Shown here piece after piece: positions 33,972-45,732 of a stretch of DNA of 64,000 nt. The stretch is from Sequoia sempervirens (Eukaryota > Streptophyta > Pinopsida > Cupressales > Cupressaceae). The notes under the pieces are model-generated. The model was not told where the DNA came from. It worked only from the letters and a program-made list of their open reading frames with translations, and did no database searches. A program made the translations under genes and the position numbers. The stretch covers positions 565,004,591-565,068,590 of the forward strand of contig VDFB02193867.1 in NCBI GenBank assembly GCA_007258455.2. The letters are read 5' to 3'. Each line of letters opens with the position of its first letter. The stretch's first letter is position 1.

Positions 33972-35696
33972 TTTATGTCTTTAATAAATCTGCAGTCTTA
34001 GCTTCTAGCTCGTTCATATCCTGGACCCCCCTCTTTAAGATTTGAACCATTTGGGTAGTGGGAGGCATTTTCCTTTTGAGATTGGCACGGGTCCTTTTTG
34101 AAATACCTTGGTCCTCATTCTTGTTTTCCTTTTTCTCTTCCAAGTCAACAACCAGTGAACCCTATTGCTTTTTTTCTAGCTTTTCAGACACAACATTAAT
34201 AATAATGGCATTGTGCCTAGCCATTTTATGGTTTTGTTCCACTACAGTTTTCAAGTTATTCTTAATTTTAACCATTTCCACTTCTAGAGAATTGTACTTT
34301 TCCTCACTATCACCTCGTTCCTTTCCAATACTATTCTTTTTCCGTTTCCCTTCTTCGTTGCTGAGAGCAGCCAGCTTCAGCTCCAACTCCTCATATTTAC
34401 TATACAGAACCCTATTTCTTTGATTAAGATAATTAATTTCTTAATAGGCCCATTTCAAAACCCTGAAAATGTCACTGATGCCTTTCTTGGTAGAAGCCAG
34501 AATGTCTCCAGACTGAGCTCAGTCTAATATGAGGTTAACATCACCCGGGTTGGGGGAGCTAGGAAATTTTGTACCTTCAAATATGAAAGAGGCAGGGGGG
34601 AGGGCACATAATTTCTAATAGCTTCAGGGTTCTCGGCTTTGTCTTCCAAGGATTCCATAGAATAGGAAACCAACTTGTTGGTAGGGGAGCCCTTAAGAAC
34701 AAGATTCTTTAAGGGGACAGGGAAGTTAGGTGGGTCTCTGGGTTAGCTTTAGCAGGCTGGGGTTTTTTAGACTGAGTTTTCTTACCAACATCTCAGAGGA
34801 TAGGTGGGCTTCTACAATTCTCTCCTGGTTAGTTTGATTCTTTGAACCCCCACTATTTGTGTCATAGTCCTCAGACGCCGTGCAGGCAATAGGTTTAGAT
34901 AAAGCTAACATACTTTAATAATGTTCATATATTAACCTAATAAGACCAGGGTGAAGAATTGGGTATCTCTTGGGATTTTTCTTATGGTCCTCAACACTAT
35001 TACTCAACGAACATAATAGGTAGTGAGGCACAAAAATCCATACCTTATGGCAGAAGTGGTTAAGAATGGCAAAATGATGACTGTACACTCTAGTAAATCT
35101 CCCATCCAGTGTGATATACTCCATTATAACATGAAGCACCTTTCTCCACAATGCCTTGATGGTGTCAATTTTGAAGTAGCTATTAGAAATTTTCACCAAT
35201 TTAAATTTCTCTTTGTCCTTCTCAGGAAATCTGATGACTACCTCATTAGAAAACCTTTTGTCATGGTAAAACTTCACGCCCTCAGTGGACATTCCAGTAA
35301 TCTCCCCTATAATTTTCTCATCTAGCTTCACCTTTCTTCCAAAGAGAATTATTTCGTTGTTGTTCCAGTTCTTCTCAAAGTAGTCTGTGGCCATAGTATA
35401 GGGCCCATGAAGTTTTTCCAGAAATGGAACCAACCCACCTCTTTCAATTTGCTTCCAAACCTTGTCATTCCTAGTGTGCACCTCATAGCTTTTTGGATCA
35501 AATCTTTTCCTATCCCCCCCATTTTCATTTGCACCTTACTGTAGACACTACGAGCACTAAGAACCTATTGCAAAATTATGCAGCTATTCCAATGCACCCA
35601 CAAAGCGTGCCACTTTTTCTTCCCTTCTAAGTAACATGATGCGACCCCATAAAATCTATTGATTTTGATGTACCTGGCCCCTTTCCCTTTAATCAT
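33972..35696 (-). pseudogene. LINE third ORF downstream of RNase H
   Basis: A reading frame starts at ATG 35696 (MIKGKG, INRFYGVASCYLEGKKKWH). It shifts by one at a run of seven G (35514-35520 on the plus strand as C) and continues as KSYEVHTRNDKVWKQIERGG, FEKNWNNNEI and LDEKIIGEITGM to HPGLIRLIYEHY (34915). A stop and further frame changes separate this from a charged, coiled-coil-like C-terminus (about 34390-33972; NSLEVEMVKIKNNLKTVVE). Total span is about 570 codons. L1 elements normally end after RNase H. It lies inside the target duplications, so it travelled with the LINE. Family not recognised; a gag-like or captured protein is possible. Confidence 0.6.
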
Positions 35697-35751
35697 TAAA
35701 TGTATTTTCCTCTTTCCCATGCATAACATGATAATCTAGTACGTCCTTGAA

Positions 35752-36309
35752 TTATAATCTCAAGTCCCTACAATTCTGCCATGTATTTAATCCTTGCTTC
35801 CTAACCCCTTCATTTGCAAAGTAATCTACCACATTGTTAGCTTCCCTGTAGATGTGTGAAACTTTCGCTTTTTCAAACTTGTCAAGAATAGAATTTGCTT
35901 CATCAATCCAGTTCTTTATCAACCAAGAGGATGGAGTCCTTCCTAAGAGACAATCAATAATGTTTTTAGAATCCCCTTCTAGCCATAAATTTTTTATATT
36001 CAACTTATGAGCTAACTTTAAAACTTGAAAGGCTTCTATAGCCTCCACCATATGATTGGTTTGGTGACCTAGGGATATTGCCACAACCACCAAAAAATTA
36101 CCATTTGAATCCCTTAGCACACCTCCACTTCTAGCCATGCCTAGGTTTCCCTTTGCAGCTCCATCAAAGTTGGCCTTATACCAACCATTTGGAGGAAAGG
36201 TCCAACAAACACCTTCCCTATTTTTCTTAGTTGGCTTGGAAGCTGATGAAATGTCCACTTTAATATTCCAATCTTTTTCTATCCTTAAATCATAGGGAGT
36301 GCACACCAC
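35752..36309 (-). pseudogene. LINE RNase H domain (RVT_3 type)
   Basis: An open frame of 185 codons. KANFDGAAKGN, SGGVLRDSNG, NLWLEGDSKNIIDCL and HIYREANNVVDYFANEG supply the expected acidic residues in order, with nothing obviously missing. This plant-type RNase H sits at the C-terminus of ORF2 and would degrade RNA in the RNA-DNA hybrid during target-primed reverse transcription. It is separated from upstream ORF2 parts by a frame change, so only the domain itself is intact. Confidence 0.85.
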
Positions 36310-37228
36310 AACTTCCAGGTTGAGAGATTTTTTGAGGAATCACATTAAAGTTTTCCTTTATAAGCCTAAATTTTTTCTCAAAGACATTATTCTCCGACAT
36401 CTCCTTGTCTCTAAAAAGTCTATTATTATGTTCTTTCCACACTCCCCAAGCAATAAAAGGGAATAAGAAATCCCATAACCTTTGAATGAAGGGATTTTGA
36501 GTAGGGGCTTTCCATTGTAAAATGAACTCTTTAATGGTTTGGGGCAACACCCAAGAGATATTTCAAAGAGCTAATAATTTTCCCCAGATTAAGGAAACAA
36601 ACGGGCAGTGGAGAAACAAGTGGTTAGTTGACTCCACCCTACTCTTGCAGAGGTAGCATCTGTTGGGGATTTGAAATCCCCATTTACAAATATTTTCCAC
36701 CATGAGAACCTTATTTTGAAGCATGATCTAGAAGAAGATATTGAATTTTGGAGTCAAGTGTTTAATCTAAGCTTTAGACTAGAAGGGAGGGGGGGCTTGA
36801 GAAAGGGACAACAAAGAAACAATTGAAGAGACAGAGTAGTTACCCAAAGGGTTGTCCATCTAGACAAGAGTATCATCCTATTGAGTCTATCCCAAACTGA
36901 TAGCCTTTAAGGAGGATTGAAGTTGAGCCAACTCCTGACTAATCACACATAAATTCACCCAGTCTCCTTTATACCAATAATCTTTGACAAGTTCCCTGAA
37001 AGCCACTTTGCATTGCTCTACCCATCTATTGAATCTTTCAATATTAATAAGGGTTTCCTTAAAGAGCCATTTATCCTCCCAAAATCTAGCTTGATTGCCA
37101 CTTCTGATGTACCATCCTATCCTTGATTCCAAAAATTTTCTACCACCAATCATATCATTCCAACAAGCTGAGCCACAAGGGAGGATAGGAGAATCTAGCA
37201 GAGCTTTGAGGGACAAATGGTCAGCCAT
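36310..37228 (-). pseudogene. LINE ORF2 linker and zf-RVT
   Basis: GWYIRSGNQARFWEDKWL (about 37120-37060) is the conserved post-RT motif of plant LINEs. A zinc-binding reverse-transcriptase motif, RCYLCKSRVES with a downstream HLFLHC, lies at about 36663-36600. VWKEHNNRLFRDKE, the usual lead-in to RNase H, follows. A TGA after WGKLLAL and frame changes break it. The zinc motif is thought to help target or template binding. Confidence 0.75.
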
Positions 37229-37498
37229 ATATTTACTTTTTAAAATGTCTTTCTATTCTCCACCAGGCAAGAAAGATCTCCAAATTTTTTTGGCTAGCAG
37301 AGTCTTATTAATAATTCTAATTTTTCTGAGACCTAAACCCCCAAAGGTTTTCGGTCTGCAAACCAAATCCCACCCTATTAGAGGCATTCTCTTCCTTTCC
37401 TCCACTCCAGACTAGAGGAATCTTTTTTGGATCTTTTCAATGGCCTCAATGTATTTAGCAGGGATTTTGAAGAGGCTTAAAGCATAAACTGGGAGGTT

Positions 37499-38690
37499 CT
37501 AAAGAGAAGCTTTATGAAGCTGAATTTTTCCAGCTTGGCTCAAAAGAGCTCCTTTCCAACCAACCAACTTCTTTTTAAACATGTCAACCAAAGAGCACCA
37601 AAAAGATTCCAGAGGTTTAAGGCATAATAGAAGTCTAAGATAAGAATAAGGTAAGGATTCCACTCTACAACCAAGGATTCTAGCAATATTGACCTGTCTA
37701 TGCTTAGGGGTATTGAAGAAAAAGATGGAACTCTTCTGACTGTTGACCATCTGCCCTGTCGCCTTCTCATACATGTCCAATTTTTTTTCAAAGTCTTAGC
37801 CTCATTCACAGCAGATCTTCCCATCAACATTGTATCATCAAAAAACTGTTGGTGAGAGAAAATCCAATTCATGGAAGAAGGACTAAGACCTGCAAGAGAC
37901 CTTTGTTCAATCAATCTCTTAAGATTCCTTTCTAGGATTTCAACCATTATAGTAAAAAGAATAGGCGAGATAGGGTCACCTTGTCTTAAACCTCTAGAAT
38001 TTTGAAAGAATCTAGAGGGAGAACCATTCACAATAATAGATGTGGAAACCATAGTAACTAACTGATTCACCAACTGAATGACTCTGCTACTGAAACCAAA
38101 CTCCCTTAGAATTTTGAATAAAAACTCCCTATCAACATGGTCATAAGTTTTGGATATGTCTAGCTTAAGAAGAAATCCTTCAGTTTTAGATTCCACAAGT
38201 GAATGAATATTCTCATGGATTGTGACTATGGAATCTAAGATTTTCCTTCTAGGAAAGAAACCATTCTGTTGAGGGGAAATCAACAAAGGAAGGATAGAAA
38301 GGATCCTTGAAGTCAATACCTTTGATATGATTTTATAGAGAGAATTGCAAAGACTAATGGGTTTGTATGCTCAAAATCCATTGCCCTTGGTTTCTTAGGA
38401 ATAAGGACCACAAAAGTAGCATTTAGTTCCTTAAGGAGCCTTTTGGACCCAAATAATTCCTTAACAACATTCACAACATCATTTTCCACAATATCCCAAA
38501 ACCATTGAAAAAAGAACATAGGAAATCCATAAGGCCCAAGGGCCTTGTTTCCTTCAAAAGAAAATACAACTTTCTTGATTTCCTCCTTAGAGGGGATGGC
38601 CACAAGCTTTTCATTATCTTCCTAACAACAACCTTTGGGATGACCTCTAATAAAGAGTCTTGATCATTTTGATCGATTTCCCCATTCACT
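37499..38690 (-). pseudogene. LINE reverse transcriptase
   Basis: RT of the L1 clade. IKKVVFSFEGNKALGPYGF matches the first RT block, where APGPDGF is usual, so two residues differ. LKLDISKTYDHVD (first catalytic Asp), GLRQGDPISPILF and QQFFDDTMLM follow; the catalytic Asp pair is intact though Ala is Phe. ATGQMVNSQKSSIF and KKLVGWKGALLSQAGKI form the thumb region. Frameshifts near 38620, 38330 and 37790 divide it into four frames. It primes from nicked chromosomal DNA; this copy cannot make it whole. Confidence 0.9.
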
Positions 38691-39050
38691 GAAAGGTCAT
38701 TATAGAAAAGGACAACTTGCTTTTTAATGTCTTCCTCTTCCTCAAATATAGTACCATTAACTTCTATGGAAGTGATTCTATCAGTGTCCCTATGTTTAGA
38801 AGTAGATAAATGAAAGCACCTTGTATTTCTGTCTCCAACAGAGAGCCATAGTACCCTCGATCTCTACCTCTAGAACTCCTCCTCTTTTGCTATAATGTCA
38901 TGCAATTTCACCAACAACTCATTTTCTCTATCCTTATTATTTTCAATGTATCCTTCCTTCTGGATTTTATCCTGGATCTCTACAAGCTCCATTTGAAGTT
39001 CATATTTAATACCAAAAAATGTTTCCAAAGGATTATTTTTTCCATCTTCT

Positions 39051-39908
39051 TCAATTGTGTTTGACTTCTCTTAGTCTTTTGGTAATTCTGAACATAACAG
39101 TGCCCTGAACATCAATATTCCACCATTTCCTAATTTCATCAAAGATAAGGGGATGGGACGACCACATTCTTTCAAATCTAAAGGGAGAGTTTTTATTCAC
39201 CTTTATAGGGTCTGCCACAAAACTTATGGGAAAGTGATTCAACCCAAGTCTAGAAAGAGCTATAAGAGAGAAAAAATAGCTTAAAAGCAACTGATGAGAA
39301 ATTAAAGTTCTATCTAACCTTACCTGAATAAGTTCCTTACCAGTTCTTCTATTCGACCATGTATACCGAGCCCCTTGCAAGTCCACATCAATCATCTCAT
39401 TGTTGTTGATGAAATCGAAAAGATCATATTTTCTCTCCTGATTCACCTGAGAGCCTCTAAATTTCTCCTCATTTAGAAGGGGAGTATTAAAATCACCCAT
39501 TACTATCCAATGATCATTACCAAAAATCATACGGAAAGCAGAGAGCTCATTCCACAAAGATTTTCTAGCTCCTTTCCCATCGGGAGCATAGATGTTCAAT
39601 TGAATCCAGCTAAAGTTATCTCTGATATGAGTGAATTTAGTAGCCACATGATTTTTTCTCTCCAACAAAGGTTCCCTTGTAATGAAGTTCTGGTTCCAAA
39701 TGGTAGTAATGCCTTCTGATGCACCATCTGAACTATTTCCTTGAATCCCATAGTTTTGAAACATTTTGATCTTCTCCACCTTTTCTTTGGAAATTTTAGT
39801 TTCTTGGATGATGAGAATATTAGGTTTATGATCCCTAACAAAATTGTGCAAAACATCCCTCTTGTGAAGGCTATTGAGCCCTCTTATATTCCAAGAAATA
39901 ATCTTCAT
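39051..39908 (-). pseudogene. LINE AP-type endonuclease (N-terminus of ORF2)
   Basis: An open frame of 285 codons. MKIISWNIRGLNS, ILIIQETK, WIVMGDFNTPLLNEE, TWSNRRTGKELIQVRLDR and LGLNHFPI are the endonuclease/exonuclease/phosphatase motifs in order. The last is SDHxP in active enzymes; Asp is Asn here (a G-to-A change), which should abolish nicking. ATG 39908 is the natural ORF2 start. A stop follows at 39051. Beyond it LWLSVGDRNTRCFHLS (about 38860) marks the spacer to RT. Confidence 0.9.
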
Positions 39909-40744
39909 ATCTTACTAGGGGGCTGGGGAACCTCCGGAATGGTCTTTTGAACACCATCCGCTATATCCTGAAAGCTTTCATGCTCTCTTTTCCATTTTCT
40001 CGATCTTCTACCCTGGCTAGGCTTATTAGCTCCACAATCTGCCTTTGCTCTTGTTTTGGTAACAACTCCACTTAGAGTATTCTAATGTTTGATTTTCTCC
40101 TTCTTTTTCTTAGAATGAGAGAGAACTTCTTCCTAGTCAGTATCTTCTTGGCTCTCCATCTCTCTGCCAGATTCCCATTGCTTATCATACATTCTTCTTT
40201 ACTCCCAAGGGAGGGTATCTATTAGGCCATTTCTAGGCTGATTCATATTATCACTTGAAAGTTCGGTGTTCTAGCTCAAGTCCTCAAAGGTATCCTTAGC
40301 AAAATTCGGGGTTGTATTTTCCCCGAGATTAAGAGGGTCACTCAAAGGGGAACATTCAATAGATGTCATATTATGGATGGGAATGCCAATATACAAAGAC
40401 AAACCCTGGATAGGAATGTCCTCCATTCCAGGAAACCGATTTTCTTTGCCTTCTGGTAAGATCTTAAGAGTAGAGGAAACAAAGTACTCATCCTTGTTAC
40501 CTTCCTCTAAATTTTCCAATGCTTTTTCATCATCTTCCTTAGGAGCATCATTATTTTCTACCCTTGTTTGGTGATTCTTCTACGCATTAGGATCCTTAGA
40601 TTCTATTTCATCATTATTGTTAGAGGTATTCCTCTGAGTTTCATTTTTCCTACCAGCCTCCTCATTGGTATTGCTTGCTTGTCCTTCCCTGACAGATTTC
40701 TTTCTCCAGACAGTCCTAGGGTTGGGCTAGTGATTTTCTTTTTC

Positions 40745-41700
40745 TTTATTGACATTTAACGGGCATTTCTTATCCCAATGCCTCATTTTTCTACATTTAA
40801 AGCAGGCAAAGGGAATGTACTCAAACTCCATATTCTGCATCTAGGTACCCAACTTAGATTTAATATCTATTGAGGAAGGAAGGTCAACACTCTATGGGAC
40901 TCCCACACAGATTCAAGCAAACACCAATCGCTTTCTACCTACTGTCATAGGGTCAATAGATAGAAGTTCTCCAAAAGAACTAGCAATGCCATTGAAAATG
41001 TCCTCATTCCAGTATTACAAAGGGAGACCTAGGAGTCTAGCCCAAACTAGGACGTTCTCAAAGATAGAGTCAGAGAGATTTAGGTGAGAGGTCCACTTCT
41101 TAAGGGCCAGGGAGGATTTTCCAATGACCCAGGGTTTGCCACTCCTTAGCCAAAATATCCTCCTTGTTGGTGAACTCAAAGGAAAAGAAACCTTTAGGAA
41201 GAGCAACCACCATAACTTTCCCATTAGTTCTCCACTTGTTTTTGAAAAACTCCCTAACCACCTCAACATTTGGTCTAGGGCCCATGAAATTTCCAACCAA
41301 GACTTTTTCCATCAAAGCAATATTATGATCAATAATAGGATCAGACACAAAGATGGAAAACTTACCTTTTGCTAGGTCAGAATGATTACTCACTGGAGGG
41401 AAAATTGATTTACCATTTGGTTCAACACCAAATAGTGAGGACCAAGGTTTGTGCTTTGCTCTTTCCCTATTAGCAGTCCCTACCACTTCATTGGAAATTT
41501 TTCCTTTTTCAGCTTGTTGTCCTTCAGGGGAACCCCCAAATTTATCTTTCCTGTCAGGTCCACTTGGATTTTGTTTCCAATGTCCTCAGATTCAACCTTA
41601 CCTTTCTCCGTGCTCAGAACATGTGCTGATTCTGCCTGGGATTCCTCAAATCTTGCTCCACGACCTGCTCCATTGCTCAGAGATTGAAAATTCTATTTTT
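40745..41700 (-). pseudogene. LINE ORF1 (DUF4283-like, CCHC knuckle)
   Basis: SIFVSDPIIDHNIALMEKVL, GPRPNVEVVREFFKNKW and FSFEFTNKEDILAKEWQTL fit the N-terminal domain of plant LINE ORF1 proteins. After a one-base shift near 41110 come WTSHLNLSDSIFENVLVWAR and GIASSFGELLSIDPMTVGRK. A CCHC zinc knuckle, CFKCRKMRHWDKKCPL, lies at about 40810-40763 with all four ligands present. Stops (TGA, TAG) interrupt the part before the knuckle. The exact start is uncertain because of a shift near 41540. ORF1 would coat LINE RNA. Confidence 0.8.
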
Positions 41701-41749
41701 CCCGCTCGTGCTCCACAATCCCGCCCATCACACTCAATTGGTGAAAAAT

Positions 41750-41767
41750 AAAGTCTAATACTTGTTT
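41750..41767 (+). other. LINE target-site duplication, right copy
   Basis: AAAGTCTAATACTTGTTT is identical to 33767-33784. The tandem repeat resumes after it with ATATCACTT. Confidence 0.9.
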
Positions 41768-42486
41768 ATATCACTTAATATTTATACTTAATTATACTCT
41801 TCTTTGATCCCCTTAAGACGTCGTATTAGGACCCCTTAAGACATCCTATTAGGACATGAATTAAATAAACATTTACACTATTTAAATTGTATATAATGTG
41901 ATTGTTATGATGAGTCATCCTAAACTCTAAGTTAATTATATCAACTACAATTAAATATGAGACGTGTACTTTGAAGAATTTCATCCCCTTAAGATATCCA
42001 TAGGTGAAGATGTTTGCTATTATTCGATTTATATTTTGAAATCATTTGGTTTAGGATGTTTCCAATTCCATGGAGACTTGTAGATTAAGTTAGTTGCCTC
42101 TTTTGATAGAGGATGCAACTCCCATTCCAACAGACAGTAATAGAAGAAAGGGTGGAGGTAGAGGATGAAGGCTATAGTATTTTTGTTGGATGCTATTATT
42201 TGTTTTAAAAGCTTATAAATTAGTGTTTTTTGTGGAACATGAGGTCAAGAGGACTTTTCCATTCTTAAGTTTTCTCTAGCACTTTGCATGATTGTAAATA
42301 CGAGAGTACATGATTTAATTTCAAAAATTTAACCTATTTTTGGATAATTAAGTTGTATGTTTGTTCTTTAATTTTATGTTGTAAAAGAACTAGGAAATAT
42401 GGTGTATACTTATAGAACAATTTTTTTGGCAAAAATCATTGCATTTTGATTGGTATTGATGTTTAGTTTATAGAATTTAATAATGC
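41768..42486 (+). repeat. Region F continued, repeat-related, no gene seen
   Basis: This is the last 170-bp unit (TCTTTGATCCCCTTAAGA at 41801) and then 600 bp of AT-rich DNA with no convincing frame. It stops at the N gap in mid sequence. The same sequence at 60353-61071 continues into new DNA. Confidence 0.6.
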
Positions 42487-42586
42487 NNNNNNNNNNNNNN
42501 NNNNNNNNNNNNNNNNNNNNNNNNNNNNNNNNNNNNNNNNNNNNNNNNNNNNNNNNNNNNNNNNNNNNNNNNNNNNNNNNNNNNNN
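42487..42586. other. Assembly gap of 100 N
   Basis: Exactly 100 N, the conventional placeholder for a gap of unknown size. The sequence on its right matches 24067 onward and the sequence on its left matches what lies before 61071. Confidence 0.99.
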
Positions 42587-42841
42587 CTCCTGTGAGAAGC
42601 TTCCTCTACAAGTATATTGTAATCTTTGTGATTTACTGAATACTATATTGGGGGGCTTTTGGAGTGGGGTTTTTCTCCCTAAAGGGTTTTCCCCACGTAA
42701 ATCACTGTTTTGTGGTATGCATGATATTTATGTTTATTTTTATTTAAGTTTCTGTAATTGTTTAATAGCTGTAAAAGTTTTACATTATTCTCCTCTCAAG
42801 ATTAGTGTAGGAAGTTGATCCACTACCTTAGCTTCCTTACA
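42587..42841 (+). repeat. Element D 3' LTR end, copy 2
   Basis: Matches 24067-24321, with the hairpin and the CTTCCTTACA end. It begins abruptly at the gap edge. Confidence 0.8.
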
Positions 42842-43215
42842 CGCATGATGATTCTTCACCTTTGTCGAAACAAGAAAGTCCTATATCTTGAATACAACAA
42901 GAACAAGCACCCTCCATGGATATTATCATTAGACCTTTTATTGTGATAAACCTAGATGACAATAATTATATTGAAAAAATTGATGAGGAAGTGCACAATG
43001 AATTAAATTTATTATTCTCCTCTTCCATGAGCTTAAATGATAACAACCATGATGATTATCCTACAAAGAGTGATTCACCACATGTTGAACTTGGTGATTG
43101 TCCTAGTTTAGCACTTGATGTTGTCCCTTTGTCTAGTTTTCCACCTTTCACATATTATGAAGAAAATTGGGATGTAGACAACCTGCTATACGTTGACTCA
43201 CATGTGCCTTACTAG
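42842..43215 (+). pseudogene. Element A polyprotein C-terminus, copy 2
   Basis: Counterpart of 24322-24695. The 99-codon frame (42916-43215) differs at six residues, all substitutions (for example IRPF for IRPS, DDYP for DDPP, DVDN for DVDG). No indels occur in it. This pattern suits an allele or paralogue better than raw sequencing error. Same acidic tail, no known domain. Confidence 0.6.
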
Positions 43216-44746
43216 TCTTGTCTTGGTTTTCTTTTCATTTTATTTGTGTGATTGCATGTGCGTAATGTGATCTCTTGTATTGTTTTGTTTGACATGTCTT
43301 TATGTTCATTCCTCTATTTGTACCTACATTATTCTATATGTCATAAACTTTTTTCTTTTCTCTTGACTTTTATTTTCTGTTTGGGGATGATGCAAGGTGT
43401 TAATACATTTAGATCTCTTCCATGTTAACCCAAAAAAATTTCTTTGCTTTCACTCTCTATGTGTCATTCTTTCCATTCCCTGAGCTATTTGGGGAATGGT
43501 AGTGTTTCCACTCTATAATAACATTGTAGCAAAGATATATGTTGACCTTGAATCTATGGATCCCTTATGTGTTTGGGATTTCATTTGGGGGCAACCCATT
43601 GTTCATGACATAGCTTTATTTGGAAACATATGCTTGACATAGGGCTTTCCAAATAAGCTCTCATGTCTTCTTTAGCATTTATCATTTGCTACTTTAAAGT
43701 AATTTCTCACAACATGGTGTTTAGCAATTTCTTTAAAGTGGGGGCATACATTGGCATTATCATTTTTTGACTATATCTTATGTTTCATAGTGTGGTCTTC
43801 TTACTTCTTGTGATGTGTCTTCTTCTTGGTGGTGTCATTGGGTTTGATGTCCTTCAAGATTGTGACCTTTCTTGGCATATGATATTCCTCTTAGTGGTGA
43901 TGCTACACATTGCATTCCCTAAGTTGTTAATCTTTTATCCTTAAATTTTCCTCTCTTGAAGACATTAGGCACAATGTTCCCTAAGAGGAGACCTTACATG
44001 AACTAAGGAAAACCAATTTGAACATGTCTTTATCTTATTTGCATTTTGTTCATAAGTGTTTGGCATAACATGACTTGCTAACCTTAAGAATCTTGAAGTT
44101 ACAACTCTTTTTCATGGCCACCAAGCATAACATACCTTGCTTTCTAGTGGGGCCATGTTTGTTCATGAGGTTTTAGCATGACACAACTTTCTAAGCCTTC
44201 TCAAATTTCATATTGTGTGGTGCCTTATCGAAGTTATCAAGAGGTATAAATTTGGTATGGTTATGGGAGCCTAATAAGATTCTCTCATTTTCCACTTTTG
44301 GGGGCCCACCTAGTGGATAGTGGATTTCACTAGCTCATGTGAGCATGCATTGTTGTTTTTATAGTGGAAAACGGGTTCCACTTGTAAACGTTCTTGGAAA
44401 AACAACTGAGGCTTGATCCACATCGAGTTGGAGAAACATTCAAGGCTTGATCCATCCCTTTTCTTTTTCTTTTTCTTTCTAAGTCTTTGACATTGTATGA
44501 TTGAGTATCTTGTCATTTATACATATATATGCTTAACATAGGCATGTGTCTCCTTGTGCCTTTGTTGGTTTTTCCATGAGATATTAGATCTTGGGGGGCT
44601 TGATCATCCTCCTTCCTTGATAATTTCTTTTCATCTTTATCTCTTTCCAAAACAAACTAAAAACAAACCAGGATGTCTCCTTGATTGTTCACTTTAGCAT
44701 GAGCTCTGATTACTGCTGTCATCCCTCTCACTAAAGTGGGTTAAAA
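43216..44746 (+). mobile_element. Element A 3' untranslated region, copy 2
   Basis: Counterpart of 24696-26196, with scattered substitutions and small indels. No coding motif. Its last 130 bp fall in the corrupted block. Confidence 0.5.
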
Positions 44747-45260
44747 TGTATGCAGAAAACATACTTTATATTTTCTCTTCACACCTGGCCTTTGGCCCCT
44801 CCCACCAATTCTGGACTTCAAATTACACTCCTTAACAAGCCCTATTTCTCTCTTGAGATCTATATATAAGCTCTAATAAATTATATATTTTCTCTAAAAG
44901 CTGGAATCTTTGATAATAATTAATGCTAATATATTACACTCTCCTGGAGCAAAATGCGTGTTCCAAGAATAGGACTGGATGGAAAACGGGTCCCTTGGTG
45001 GCCCTTGAACCAAAAATTTGGGGTAAACATATTTTGGTGTTATTTTAATATCCCCGAATCCATATTTCTCTATTTTATTTAGAAGATTTAATTTCTGCGA
45101 GGGTAATTATGATACATACTCTTATATAGGTTGGTTATTTCTAGAAATTATCTTAACCACTCTCAGCGAGCATATCTCGCTTTGAGAAAGTATAGAAAAA
45201 TTTACGACTGAGAGAATCTCGCTTAGACGACTGATTTATTTCAGAAGATCTTTAAGATCC
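44610..45260. other. Corrupted or unpolished sequence block
   Basis: Against 26080-26700 this stretch suddenly has dense substitutions and about 60 bp net gain, with many extra CTC, TCT and GAG strings. Sequence on both sides returns to near identity. Such an island is typical of unpolished consensus and not of evolution. Confidence 0.6.
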
Positions 45261-45732
45261 AATCGTCATGTCATAGTCTTCTTACATCATGTATGTTTTT
45301 GGAGCTAAAATTGTGATGTAGGTTTCAAAGGTTCAAGTCAAGCATTCAAAGCATTATTTCAAGTATCAAGATACACATCGATTGAAGCCATTTCATGCAA
45401 ATGATAGATCTACATTCAAAGATTCATCTAAGGGTTTGTTGAGTGGTAACATAGCATTGTTCATTCATCCTTCCTTCTTTCATGCTTTATTTGAATTCAA
45501 AGTTTAATTACCAAAATGGGGTTTCACCAAGGCAAACCTCAATCACCAAAAACAAACAATTTTTCTCCTCTTTGTTTGTGTTGTATATTTAGGTTGAAGA
45601 AGGATTGAAGACCTCTTGAAGTGCAAGATTGGAAAAGTTGTCAAAGTTGTTGTCAAATCATGAAATCTCACCTATAGATCTAATTTCTAACTTTTTGACA
45701 CTCAAACCTAGACAAATCATAAGCTATAGATT
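44747..45732 (+). repeat. Element A LTR, copy 2, partly corrupted
   Basis: Counterpart of 26197-27145. The first half is in the corrupted block; the second half, from CATGTCATAGTC on, matches well. It is followed by the AGTATCAGAGGCTCC PBS at 45733. Confidence 0.55.

Larger units (their letters stand above)
33785..41749 (-). mobile_element. L1-type LINE, about 8 kb, minus strand
   Basis: A non-LTR retrotransposon is bounded by 18-bp target duplications. In minus-strand order it has ORF1 (nucleic-acid-binding, CCHC knuckle), ORF2 (AP endonuclease, RT, zf-RVT, RNase H) and an extra ORF downstream of RNase H. The 3' end has only a short A run (about five A) before the duplication, and the 5' end precedes ORF1, so it looks full length. 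ORFs are broken by frameshifts and stops. It was inserted in the 170-bp repeat. A second, apparently identical copy is at 52370-60334. Confidence 0.9.

Noticed and set aside
34058..34423. 121-codon plus-strand frame, Ser/Phe-rich
   Set aside because: It is the antisense of the charged coiled-coil-like end of the LINE third ORF; the low-complexity look comes from that.
42483..42818. Open frame running through the N gap
   Set aside because: It is created by translating N positions and has no meaning.
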